From assembly GCA_050692195.1 (NCBI GenBank), contig JBOGVA010000065.1, positions 1 through 19,193 on the forward strand: a stretch of 19,193 bases of DNA, read 5' to 3'. A program made the translations under genes and the position numbers. Below are positions 1-6,675 of this stretch, piece after piece; position 1 is the stretch's first letter; each line of letters begins with the position of its first letter. Under the pieces are notes generated by a model. That model was not told the DNA's origin and ran no database searches. It saw only the letters and a list, made by a program, of their open reading frames with translations. Origin of the DNA: JBOGVA01 sp050692195. Lineage in GTDB: Bacteria > Actinomycetota > UBA4738.

Positions 1-1824
1 GCCCAGACCGAGCCTCCCGGTTCGCCGGGGTCCTGGCTTCCCCGGGAGCGACGGACCGTGACGGTCGCGGTCCTCGACGCCGCCCCCAGCGTGAACCCGG
101 ACGCGGATCCCGAGGCCGTCGGGCGCCTCGGCGCCCACTGCGCGCGGGTCGCGGCCGAGGTGATCGAGCGGCACGGCGGGCGCGTCGAGCGCGAGCTCGG
201 GGACACCCTGATCGCGTTCTTCGGGTTTCCGGTGGCGCACGAGGACGACGCGCTCAGAGCGGTGCGCGCCGTTGCCGACGCACAGGCGGCGGTTCTGGCG
301 CTGGACGACCGCCCGTCGGGGATCGAGGGCGTCCTCTACCGGTCGCGGGCGGGCATCGAAACGGGCGACATCGTGGTCGCGGGGCCCGGGGCCGCGCTCC
401 GCGATGCCGTTGCGGGGCCCGTGGTGAGGGCGGCGTCGCGGTTGCAGCATGCAGCACCGGACGACGAGGTCGTCGTCGGGTCGGCAGCGCAGCGGCTGCT
501 CCGGGGGGCGGTGATCATGAAACCCCTCGACGGCGCTCCGGGAGGGACCACGGGCTGGCAGATCTTGGAGATCGTCGCCCGCGCGCCGGCCATCCCCCGC
601 GCGCTCGACGCACCGATGTTCGGCCGCCAGGGCGAGCTGACCCGACTCCGCTCCGCGTTTCGGCGCGTGGTCCCCTCCGGCGGCGTGTGGCGACTCACGG
701 TGCTGGGTGAGGCCGGAATCGGGAAGTCGCGTCTGGCGAGAGAGTTCGTGTCCTCGATCGGCGCGGACGCCAACGCCATCACCCAACGTTGTCCGGCGCC
801 CGGTGAGGGCGTCGCGTTCCTCCCGGTGCGAGACGCGGTGATCGAGGCAGCCGGCTTCCTCGGATGGCGCGGGCTGCATCGGTTGCTGGCGGAGGACCAC
901 GACGGACAGCACGTCGCGCCCGAGATCGCCACGGCGATCGGACTGCGAGCCGAACCGGAGAGCGTCGCGGTGCTGTTCCCTGCGGTCCGTCGCCTGTTCG
1001 AGGCCCTTGCCTCCGATCGCCCCCTCATCGTGGTGCTCGAGGACCTCCATTGGGCCGAGCCGACGTTCCTCGATCTCGTGGACGACCTCGCGCGGGAGGC
1101 GACCGAGCGAATCCTCCTGTTGTGCCTTGCCCGTCCCGACCTACTCGAGCGACGGCCCGAGTGGGAATCCACAAACGTGGTGGAGCTCGAGCCGCTCTCG
1201 ACCGCCGACGTCGAGAGCCTCGTCGTCGACCGCGCCGGATCCATCGGGCCGGATGTCGTGCGCCGGATCGTCGAGATCTCGGAGGGGAACCCGCTGTTCG
1301 CCGAACAGTTGCTCGTCGCGCTCGACGACGGGCCCGTCGGGGCTGTCCCTGCCTCGCTTGGGGGGCTCCTCACGATGCGGCTCGACCGACTAGGACCGGG
1401 CGAGCGCGACGTGCTCCGGTGCGCGTCGATCGTCGGGCTCGAGTTCGACTTGGATGCCGTGTCCGGGCTCCTTCCCCAGGACGCCCGTCCGTTCCTGGAG
1501 CGCCACCTCGAGTCGATGGAGCAGAGGCACTTCATCCGGCGCACGGGCCCGAACGCCTTCCGGTTCGGTCACGCCCTGATCCGGATGGCGGCGTATCAGA
1601 GCATCGCCCGCGAGGATCGGGCCGCGCTGCACGAGCGCTTCGCGGACTGGCTCGGCCGCACGTCGCCTGACTCGACGCCAGAGCTCCACGAGGTGCTCGG
1701 CTACCACCTCGGGCAGGCCGTGGACCACCGTCGGGCAAGCGGGATCGGCGGTGCCGCCGGCGCGCTGTCGCTCACGGAGCCGAGCGGTCGCCGGCGGATC
1801 GACGCGGCCCGCGAATCTTCTTGA
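1..1824 (+). CDS. class III cyclase-like / AAA ATPase signalling protein, 5'-partial, 3'-truncated
   Basis: The frame is open from base 1, and the residues before the first GTG (58) read ERRTVTV, the usual entry into a class III cyclase domain. The true start is therefore upstream of the window. Numbering from GTG 58, residues 1-150 resemble an adenylate/guanylate cyclase catalytic domain (GDTLIAFFG, VAHEDDALRAV). Residues 185-460 form a P-loop ATPase with Walker A GEAGIGKS at 217-224 and Walker B LIVVLED at 323-329 followed by LHWAE. Proteins of this layout are signal-responsive regulators, usually with a TPR-rich C-terminus. Oddities: the usual GDAVNVAARL motif reads GPVVRAASRL, so the transition-state asparagine is Arg and the preceding Asp is Pro. 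The first metal-site motif is also degenerate (VLDAAPSV). Cyclase activity is therefore doubtful. The protein stops at 1824 without TPRs, and a frameshifted continuation is visible downstream. The family call is sure; the function is not. Confidence 0.8.
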   Translation, partial: AQTEPPGSPGSWLPRERRTVTVAVLDAAPSVNPDADPEAVGRLGAHCARVAAEVIERHGGRVERELGDTLIAFFGFPVAHEDDALRAVRAVADAQAAVLALDDRPSGIEGVLYRSRAGIETGDIVVAGPGAALRDAVAGPVVRAASRLQHAAPDDEVVVGSAAQRLLRGAVIMKPLDGAPGGTTGWQILEIVARAPAIPRALDAPMFGRQGELTRLRSAFRRVVPSGGVWRLTVLGEAGIGKSRLAREFVSSIGADANAITQRCPAPGEGVAFLPVRDAVIEAAGFLGWRGLHRLLAEDHDGQHVAPEIATAIGLRAEPESVAVLFPAVRRLFEALASDRPLIVVLEDLHWAEPTFLDLVDDLAREATERILLLCLARPDLLERRPEWESTNVVELEPLSTADVESLVVDRAGSIGPDVVRRIVEISEGNPLFAEQLLVALDDGPVGAVPASLGGLLTMRLDRLGPGERDVLRCASIVGLEFDLDAVSGLLPQDARPFLERHLESMEQRHFIRRTGPNAFRFGHALIRMAAYQSIAREDRAALHERFADWLGRTSPDSTPELHEVLGYHLGQAVDHRRASGIGGAAGALSLTEPSGRRRIDAARESS

Positions 1825-1897
1825 GGCCTTCCAGGATGATGACCGTAGCACGGCGCTCGACGGCCCTCGGGGGCGGCGGCCGTTAGCGGGTCGTTAG
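1754..1897 (+). pseudogene. frameshifted remnant of the cyclase-ATPase C-terminal region
   Basis: In the frame one base on from the preceding gene, the translation runs SRAVAGGSTRPANLLEAF, then QDDDRSTALDG, and ends at TAG 1895-1897. This resembles the start of the helical repeat region in cyclase-AAA regulators, which commonly reads like RRALARGD-x-AANLLERA followed by DD. The in-frame tail of the upstream gene (after QAVDHRR) does not look like that family. I infer a frameshift around 1730-1790 followed by loss of the repeat region. A sequencing error could explain the shift, but not the missing several hundred codons. Confidence 0.4.
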
Positions 1898-1900
1898 CGG
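1881..1900. repeat. 9-bp direct repeat, 11-bp period
   Basis: CGTTAGCGG occurs at 1881-1889 and again at 1892-1900, about one helical turn apart, upstream of the SnoaL-like gene. It could be a tandem operator or chance in a GC-rich spacer. No partner inverted repeat was seen. Confidence 0.35.
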
Positions 1901-2002
1901 CGTCTCGCATCATCCCGGTGAGGGTCCGGCACCAGGGGGGACTCGGGCTACAGGAGGTGATGGCGGAGGGGCCCGGTCGGCCGCTCCCCGCATAGCTCAT
2001 CG

Positions 2003-2010
2003 AAGGAGGT
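2003..2010 (+). promoter_or_regulatory. ribosome binding site that decides the SnoaL-like gene start
   Basis: AAGGAGGT directly abuts ATG 2011 with no spacer, which is too close for that codon. The in-frame GTG at 2017 lies six bases after the T and has normal spacing. It also gives an N-terminus of MSEENKAIV, typical for the family. Confidence 0.6.
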
Positions 2011-2016
2011 ATGACC

Positions 2017-2439
2017 GTGTCCGAGGAGAACAAGGCCATCGTTCGTCGTCTGGTCGAGGAGTGGCAAGATGCTCGCCGGGTCGAAGTCGCCGAGGAACTC
2101 ATCGCGGATGACTTCGTCGACCACAGTGCCGGCCCCGGTGAGAAAGGGACCAAGGAGGAGGGGATCCAGTGGTTCCAGTACATCTGGCAGGCGCTGCCTG
2201 ACTTCTCGGTCGAGATCAAGGATCAAGTCGCGGAAGGGAACAAGGTCGCCACCCTGAAGACGTTCTCGGGAACGCACCAGAGCGAGTTGATGGGCGTCCC
2301 TCCGACCGGTAGGAGGGTAGCCTTCGACATATTCGACCTCCTCCGTATTCGCGACGGCAAGGTCGTGGAACATTGGGGCGTTTATGACATCGCAGGTCTG
2401 ATGCAGCAGCTTGGCGCCATGTCCAGCGCCGACGGCTAG
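2017..2439 (+). CDS. SnoaL-like / ester cyclase family protein
   Basis: A protein of about 140 residues with the NTF2-like cone fold typical of SnoaL/ester-cyclase proteins. It begins with the helix EENKAIVRRLVEEW, continues with the ELIADDFVDHS strand region, then LPDFSVEIKDQVAEGNKVAT, then a GTHQSELMGVPPTGRRV core. It ends with the hallmark IRDGKVVEHWGVYD. In polyketide producers such proteins close rings, but most stand-alone members have unknown substrates, and no biosynthetic genes are nearby. The GTG start at 2017 is preferred over ATG 2011 because of Shine-Dalgarno spacing. The gene converges with the TOPRIM gene, with 25 bases between stops. Its third positions look less GC-rich than the flanking genes, which may hint at separate acquisition. 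Confidence 0.85.
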   Translation: MSEENKAIVRRLVEEWQDARRVEVAEELIADDFVDHSAGPGEKGTKEEGIQWFQYIWQALPDFSVEIKDQVAEGNKVATLKTFSGTHQSELMGVPPTGRRVAFDIFDLLRIRDGKVVEHWGVYDIAGLMQQLGAMSSADG

Positions 2440-2464
2440 CAGCGGGAGCTCTTCGTTCGATGCG

Positions 2465-3106
2465 TCAGACGTGAGCAAGAAGACCCTCCAGCGGCCGAGG
2501 CACTTGGGTGAGATCCAGCGCGTCGACGAGCAAGGGCGCGTATTGGATTTTCCGGCCGCCGCGGGTACCCATGAAGCGCCGAAGCTGCTCCTCGATGGTC
2601 TTTCCTTGCTGCGCAGGCTGCTTCTGGAGGGTGCGGAACGATCCAAGCTCACCCTGAGCGTCCACGATCTGTTGGACGGAGGCGGCACCGAGGGAGCGGA
2701 TCAGTTCGTCCTCCAGGTCTGCGACGCACACGTAGAAACCGAGTGATTCCATATCGGCGCGAGTGAGGTTGGAGCCGAGGCCGGTCCGCTCGAGACCGCG
2801 CCGGAAGTCGCCCTCCTCACTGGCGTCACAGAGGCCCGCCAGTCTGACGTCAAACCCCTGAGGGCCGAACAGATCCAGGAAGCCTCCGATGTTCGTCGCG
2901 CCCCCGATTGGCACAATGGAAACCCCCTCAGCGTCAAGATTCCGACCACGGCGCTCAGCGAGCGCTTCGAGCGCGAGCTGGTCGCTGATCCCTTCAACAA
3001 GCACGACCGTACGTGCGAGGAAGGCCTCGACCCTATGCATCTTCATGTCCCCGTCCCTTGCACCGGCTCGGCCAGCCGCCAGATTACTTGCCAGCACGGA
3101 CCGCAC
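2465..3106 (-). CDS. standalone TOPRIM (OLD-type) nucleotidyl transferase/hydrolase domain protein
   Basis: About 213 residues. The TOPRIM signature starts at residue 34 (VVLVEGISDQLALEAL), with the conserved glutamate in VEG, and the second acidic motif reads AGLCDASEEGDF. The domain resembles the TOPRIM half of OLD-family ATP-dependent nucleases, but no ATPase half is present here or nearby. The C-terminal motifs GFYVCVADLEDELIRSLG, FRTLQKQPAQ and RPLEGLLAHV match a family of short stand-alone actinobacterial proteins as I remember it, so this is probably intact, not a broken OLD gene. By fold it should bind a divalent metal and cut or join phosphodiester bonds; the substrate is unknown. 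The start is uncertain. GTG at 3106 gives the full N-terminus but has a poor ribosome site. ATG at 3046 follows a GGGACGGGGAC stretch and would leave about 13 residues before the TOPRIM motif. Confidence 0.75.
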   Translation of the reverse strand: MRSVLASNLAAGRAGARDGDMKMHRVEAFLARTVVLVEGISDQLALEALAERRGRNLDAEGVSIVPIGGATNIGGFLDLFGPQGFDVRLAGLCDASEEGDFRRGLERTGLGSNLTRADMESLGFYVCVADLEDELIRSLGAASVQQIVDAQGELGSFRTLQKQPAQQGKTIEEQLRRFMGTRGGRKIQYAPLLVDALDLTQVPRPLEGLLAHV

Positions 3107-3463
3107 TACGTTGCTGGCTAGGATGCGTGCGGCCCGTGAGACTCATGCGCCGGTCGGAGGTCCGAGCCCTCCCCCACGAGAGCCCGCGATCCTTGGGACC
3201 AGTCCCTTTGATATGCTGCGCGATCGCCCACCGGGATGTCGAGAACGACACTCCCGCTCCGACGTGTTCTTGGGCGCACCGACCAGGGCGCGGGGACGTA
3301 CCGGTGACCGGAGGGACCGCGCTGGCTTGAACGAGACCGATGAGTTTCGCGGCCCTTACCCGTCGTATGTACGAGCCGGAGGACCGAAGCAGGAGTGGGC
3401 GGAAACAAATTCCGGACGAGCGTTGTTGGCGAAAGGGACGAAAGGGGTGAGGGATTGACATCC
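3107..3463. other. divergent intergenic region between the TOPRIM gene and the first exporter operon
   Basis: About 350 bases without a convincing gene. Open frames here are short, lack recognisable motifs and have poor starts. The octamer CGAAAGGG occurs twice at its right end (3430-3437 and 3439-3446), next to the GGGGTGAGGG ribosome-site region of the exporter ATPase. The region presumably holds two divergent promoters, but I could not fix clear -35/-10 pairs. Confidence 0.5.
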
Positions 3464-4477
3464 ATGATCCGAACGTCTGGGCTGGTCAAGCGGTACGGCA
3501 AGGTGCTTGCGCTCGACGGCCTCGATCTCGAGGTCCCGAAAGGGACCGTGCTCGGGCTCCTCGGGCCCAACGGAGCCGGAAAGACGACCGCCATCCGGAT
3601 CCTTACAACCTTGCTGGAACCCGATGAGGGCGCGGTCGAGGTAGCGGGTCTGGACGTCTGTGGCGAACCCGACAAGGTCCGGGAACGCATCGGGCTTTCC
3701 GGCCAGACCGCCGCCGTCGACGAACAACTGACCGGCTACGAGAACCTCGACATGGTGGGCCGTCTGTACCACCTCGGTCGGGTGAAGTCTCGTGCTCGGG
3801 CTCGCGAGCTCCTGGATCGCTTCGAACTCTCGGAAGCGGCTGATCGGCCGGCAAAGACCTACTCGGGAGGCATGCGCCGTCGCCTCGACCTCGCCGCGGC
3901 GCTCGTCGCCGAGCCGGAAGTCCTGTTCCTCGACGAGCCGACGACTGGACTGGATCCCCGGAGCCGAGCCCAGATGTGGGAGACGATCCAAGTGCTCGCC
4001 CGCGGCGGGTCAACCGTTCTCCTGACCACTCAGTACATGGAGGAGGCCGATCGACTCGCGGACGACATCGTGGTCATCGACAGGGGGAGGAAGATCGCCC
4101 ACGGAACGGCCGACGAGCTGAAGTTGCAGATAGGTGGAGAGCGGGTCGAGGTGGTCCTCGCAAGCTCCGACGATCTGCCTCCGGCTGAGGCGATCCTCAC
4201 CGGCCTTTCGATCGGAGAGGTTCAGGTTGACCGGCAGACTCGCGGGCTGACGGCCGCGGTCACCGGCGGCGCGGACGTTCTCAGGCTGGTTCTTCAGCGG
4301 CTCGCCGACGCGAACGTCGCCGTGGTCGACGTCGGGCTGCGGCGTCCGACCCTGGACGACGTGTTTCTGTCGCTCACCGGCCACTCGGCCGAAGAGGTGG
4401 CGAAATCGACCGACGAGACCCGCGATGGGCCCGAGCCAGAACGAAGCGACGCTCGAGAGAAGGAGGCCGTCCGATGA
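3464..4477 (+). CDS. DrrA-type ABC exporter ATPase (first pair)
   Basis: ATP-binding subunit of a two-gene ABC-2 exporter of the daunorubicin-resistance type, 337 residues, which would sit on the cytoplasmic face and power its partner permease. Visible motifs in order: Walker A GPNGAGKT near residue 37, Q-loop in GLSGQTAAVDE, signature YSGGMRRRLDLA, Walker B VLFLDEPTTGLD. Where most ABC proteins have the switch histidine there is TTQYMEEAD, the usual variant for this family. The C-terminal extension ends with LRRPTLDDVFLSLTG, typical of DrrA. ATG 3464 is chosen because the homology begins at MIRTSGLVKRYG and a GGGGTGAGGG element lies about 11 bases upstream. The stop overlaps the permease start (ATGA), so the two are translationally coupled. 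The substrate cannot be read from sequence. Confidence 0.92.
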   Translation: MIRTSGLVKRYGKVLALDGLDLEVPKGTVLGLLGPNGAGKTTAIRILTTLLEPDEGAVEVAGLDVCGEPDKVRERIGLSGQTAAVDEQLTGYENLDMVGRLYHLGRVKSRARARELLDRFELSEAADRPAKTYSGGMRRRLDLAAALVAEPEVLFLDEPTTGLDPRSRAQMWETIQVLARGGSTVLLTTQYMEEADRLADDIVVIDRGRKIAHGTADELKLQIGGERVEVVLASSDDLPPAEAILTGLSIGEVQVDRQTRGLTAAVTGGADVLRLVLQRLADANVAVVDVGLRRPTLDDVFLSLTGHSAEEVAKSTDETRDGPEPERSDAREKEAVR

Positions 4478-5280
4478 GACGAGTGGCTCTCGTATTCGCC
4501 GACGGCGCTGTCGTCGCGAAGCGGAACCTGATCAAGATCAAGCGTGTCCCTGAGGTTCTGATCTGGACCACGATGTCGCCGATCATGTTCGTTCTGCTGT
4601 TCGCGCTCGTATTCGGGAACGCGATCGATGTCCCCGGGGTGGATTACCGGGAGTTCCTGATCGCAGGAGTCTTCGCGCAGACGGTGATCTTCGGCTCGAC
4701 GTTCACCGGAGCCGGCCTCGCCGACGACATGACCAAGGGCATCATCGATCGTTTCCGGTCGCTGCCCATGTCACGCTCGGCGGTCCTCGTGGGTCGGACA
4801 GCGAGCGACATCGTCTACAACTCGACGTCGATCTTCGTCATGACCATCACCGGTCTGGTCGTCGGCTGGCGTATCCGAACCGGGCCGCTCGAAGCGATCG
4901 GGGGGTTCCTCCTCCTGCTGCTGTTCGCGTACGCGGTCTCCTGGATCATGGCGTACGTCGGGTTGAAGGTGTCGAGCGTGGAGGTCGTTCAGAATGCCTC
5001 GTTCATGTTCATCTTCCCTATGACGTTCATCGCCAACACGTTCGTGCGGCAGGACCTCCTGCCCGGCCCGCTGCGGACCTTTGCGGAGTGGAACCCCGTC
5101 TCGGCCGTGGCCCAGGGCGTGCGCGAGGCGTTCGGGAACACAGGTTCTCTGCCAGAGCCCGATGTCTGGTCGTTGGCCAACCCCGTCGCCTACACGATCA
5201 TCTGGGTGGGGATCATCCTGGCGGTGTTCGTGCCCCTGTCGGTCCGGCAGTACAGGAAGGCGGCCGCCCGCGCACGGTGA
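4474..5280 (+). CDS. DrrB-type ABC-2 exporter permease (first pair)
   Basis: A 268-residue ABC-2 type integral membrane subunit. Hydrophobic segments alternate through the protein with about six predicted membrane spans, including PIMFVLLFALVFG, IGGFLLLLLFAYAVSWIMAY and AYTIIWVGIILAVFVPL. The cytoplasmic coupling loop GIIDRFRSLPMSRSAVLVGR is characteristic of DrrB permeases. A GAAGGAGG ribosome site precedes ATG 4474, which overlaps the ATPase stop. It should form a 2+2 exporter with the preceding ATPase for a hydrophobic compound, drug or lipid. It is paralogous to the permease at 7656-8444, with the same loop sequence pattern. Confidence 0.92.
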   Translation: MRRVALVFADGAVVAKRNLIKIKRVPEVLIWTTMSPIMFVLLFALVFGNAIDVPGVDYREFLIAGVFAQTVIFGSTFTGAGLADDMTKGIIDRFRSLPMSRSAVLVGRTASDIVYNSTSIFVMTITGLVVGWRIRTGPLEAIGGFLLLLLFAYAVSWIMAYVGLKVSSVEVVQNASFMFIFPMTFIANTFVRQDLLPGPLRTFAEWNPVSAVAQGVREAFGNTGSLPEPDVWSLANPVAYTIIWVGIILAVFVPLSVRQYRKAAARAR

Positions 5281-5323
5281 GCGGACGGGCACAGTCGACC
5301 GGCCTCATGAAGGAGGTTGCACG

Positions 5324-5740
5324 GTGGACTTCAAGCTCGAACTCGTGCTGATTCCCGTCTCCGACGTGGATCGCGCCAAGGCCTTCTACGTCGAAGAGAT
5401 CGGGTTCAACCTGGACGTCGACCACCAGCCCAGCGACGAGTTCCGCGTCGTGCAGATGACGCCCCCGGGCTCGGCGTGTTCGATCACCATCGGGGTCGGG
5501 ATCACGGATGCGGCGCCGGGCTCCTATCGGGGGACCCACCTGGTCGTCACGGACATCGAGGCCGCGCGCGCCGAGCTTGTCGGACGAGGGGTGGACGTCA
5601 GTGAGATCCGACATTTCGTGTCGGGCGAGTGGCGGCCGGGCCCCGATCCGGCGCATGCCGACTACGGCTCGTTCGCCGACTTCAAGGACCCCGACGGCAA
5701 TACCTGGGTCCTGCAGGAGGTCCGGCGAAGCACGCCGTAG
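5324..5740 (+). CDS. VOC-superfamily (glyoxalase-fold) protein 1
   Basis: 138 residues from GTG 5324, which has GGAGG seven bases upstream. The paired beta-alpha-beta modules of the vicinal oxygen chelate fold are clear: PVSDVDRAKAFYVEEIGF opens the first and GTHLVVTDIEAARAELVGRG opens the second. The end, FKDPDGNTWVLQE, carries the usual terminal glutamate. The RVVQMTPPGSACSITIG segment matches a common actinobacterial subgroup annotated only as glyoxalase-superfamily protein. Roles in this superfamily include thiol-dependent detoxification, ring cleavage and drug binding. The gene follows the exporter permease by 43 bases on the same strand, so it is probably in that operon. A resistance or detoxification role beside the exporter is inference. 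Confidence 0.85.
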   Translation: MDFKLELVLIPVSDVDRAKAFYVEEIGFNLDVDHQPSDEFRVVQMTPPGSACSITIGVGITDAAPGSYRGTHLVVTDIEAARAELVGRGVDVSEIRHFVSGEWRPGPDPAHADYGSFADFKDPDGNTWVLQEVRRSTP

Positions 5741-5805
5741 GCTGAGACTGGAAGATTGCATGAGGCGGGCAAGAACAGTTAGGTTGAAATCTGAAAGGAG
5801 GCACC

Positions 5806-6159
5806 ATGAATCTCAACAGCATATTGATCGGGTCCGAGAACCCGCAGCGCCTGCATGACTACTACACCAATATCTTTGGCAAGCCTGCCTTTGAAGGAGG
5901 CGACTTCAGCAGCTGGCAGATAGGGAGCGGCTGGGTGACCGTTGGGCCGCACGATCAGGTGAAGGGCAAGAACAGCGACCCGGGCAGAGTGATTTGGAAC
6001 ATCGAGACATCTGACGTAAAGGGCGAATTCGAGAGGCTCAAAGCCGCGGGAGCAACGGTGGTCCGAGAACCCTATCGACCGGATGAGACGCAGGAGATGT
6101 GGATCGCCACTCTCTCCGATCCAGACAACAACTACTTCCAGCTCAACAGCCCGATGTAG
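5806..6159 (+). CDS. VOC-superfamily (glyoxalase-fold) protein 2
   Basis: 117 residues with AAAGGAGG correctly spaced before ATG 5806. The VOC modules are visible as NPQRLHDYYTNIFGKPAF and VIWNIETSDVKGEFERLKAAGATVV, with ATLSDPDNNYFQL at the end. The usual metal-ligand positions read Leu in the first strand and Gln in the last (YFQL), so this copy may not bind a catalytic metal and may act as a binding protein. It is only distantly similar to the VOC gene before it (66 bases upstream, same strand). Codon use is visibly more AT-tolerant than in the exporter genes. It converges with the small basic gene, 31 bases away. Confidence 0.83.
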   Translation: MNLNSILIGSENPQRLHDYYTNIFGKPAFEGGDFSSWQIGSGWVTVGPHDQVKGKNSDPGRVIWNIETSDVKGEFERLKAAGATVVREPYRPDETQEMWIATLSDPDNNYFQLNSPM

Positions 6160-6190
6160 CCCCGCGACGCCGGCTTCGATGGAGGTCCGG

Positions 6191-6469
6191 CTAGCTCGCT
6201 TTGCGGATGGCCTTGATCAGATCCCACTTGCCCATGCTGGATCGCCCGGGGATGTTCTTCCGCTTGGCCACCTCGTAGAGGTCTTGCCGTGTTCGGTCCT
6301 CGAGGTTCCGACCGAGCCTCCCACCTCGCGCCCGAGACTTCGCGGCCTGCCGGCTGAGGTCTTGCCTCACCGCTTTGGGGAGGTGGAGGATCGTCTTTTT
6401 CGATCTCGCGGCCTGCCTCGCCTTCACGATGTTCCGCTTGGCCGCTCGCACCTGTTTCTGCGACGCCAT
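6191..6469 (-). CDS. small basic protein with Rho-N/SAP-like C-terminal motif
   Basis: 92 residues, strongly Lys/Arg-rich. The N-terminal half (KQVRAAKRNIVKARQAARSKK, LPKAVRQDLSRQAAKSRARGG) looks like a charged helical nucleic-acid-binding region. The C-terminal 37 residues (RQDLYEVAKRKNIPGRSSMGKWDLIKAIR) match the helix-extended-loop-helix pattern of Rho termination factor N-terminal and SAP-like domains. That suggests DNA or RNA binding, perhaps nucleoid-associated. Start ATG 6469 has GGAGGTG seven bases upstream on the minus strand. It is transcribed away from the second exporter pair and has no obvious functional partner here. Confidence 0.75.
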   Translation of the reverse strand: MASQKQVRAAKRNIVKARQAARSKKTILHLPKAVRQDLSRQAAKSRARGGRLGRNLEDRTRQDLYEVAKRKNIPGRSSMGKWDLIKAIRKAS

Positions 6470-6543
6470 GCACCATCACCTCCGTACCGTATCGGTCACT
6501 CTTAGTCATACCCATCTCACCGTCATGGAGACGCCGCTGGGCA

Positions 6544-6557
6544 GGCATGGTCATGCC
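6544..6557. repeat. short inverted repeat between divergent genes
   Basis: GGCATG-GT-CATGCC lies in the roughly 200-base region between the basic-protein gene (-) and the second exporter ATPase (+). A 6-bp arm with a 2-base centre is compatible with a repressor operator, for example for TetR/PadR-type control of the exporter, but could be chance. No regulator gene is adjacent. Confidence 0.3.
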
Positions 6558-6675
6558 GTCGATGAACTTCGGCACGGATTCCGGCGGATCAGGAACATGT
6601 GGAGGGCTCTCGCGGTTCAACCATGAATTGAGGCATCGGGCCGCCGTGGTCCGGGAACCGAAAGGGGCGACTTCC

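Noticed and set aside
336..1544. Long minus-strand open frame opposite the cyclase-ATPase gene
   Set aside because: Its translation is Ser/Arg-rich low-complexity with no motifs, whereas the plus strand carries clear Walker motifs. It is a GC-rich shadow frame.
6160..6190. GCCGG/CCGGC pairing between the convergent VOC and basic-protein genes as a bidirectional terminator
   Set aside because: Five-pair stem with a 13-base loop and no T or A run; too weak.
6547..6675. N-terminal extension of the second exporter ATPase
   Set aside because: The extra residues match nothing in the family, and a ribosome site with proper spacing sits before ATG 6676.
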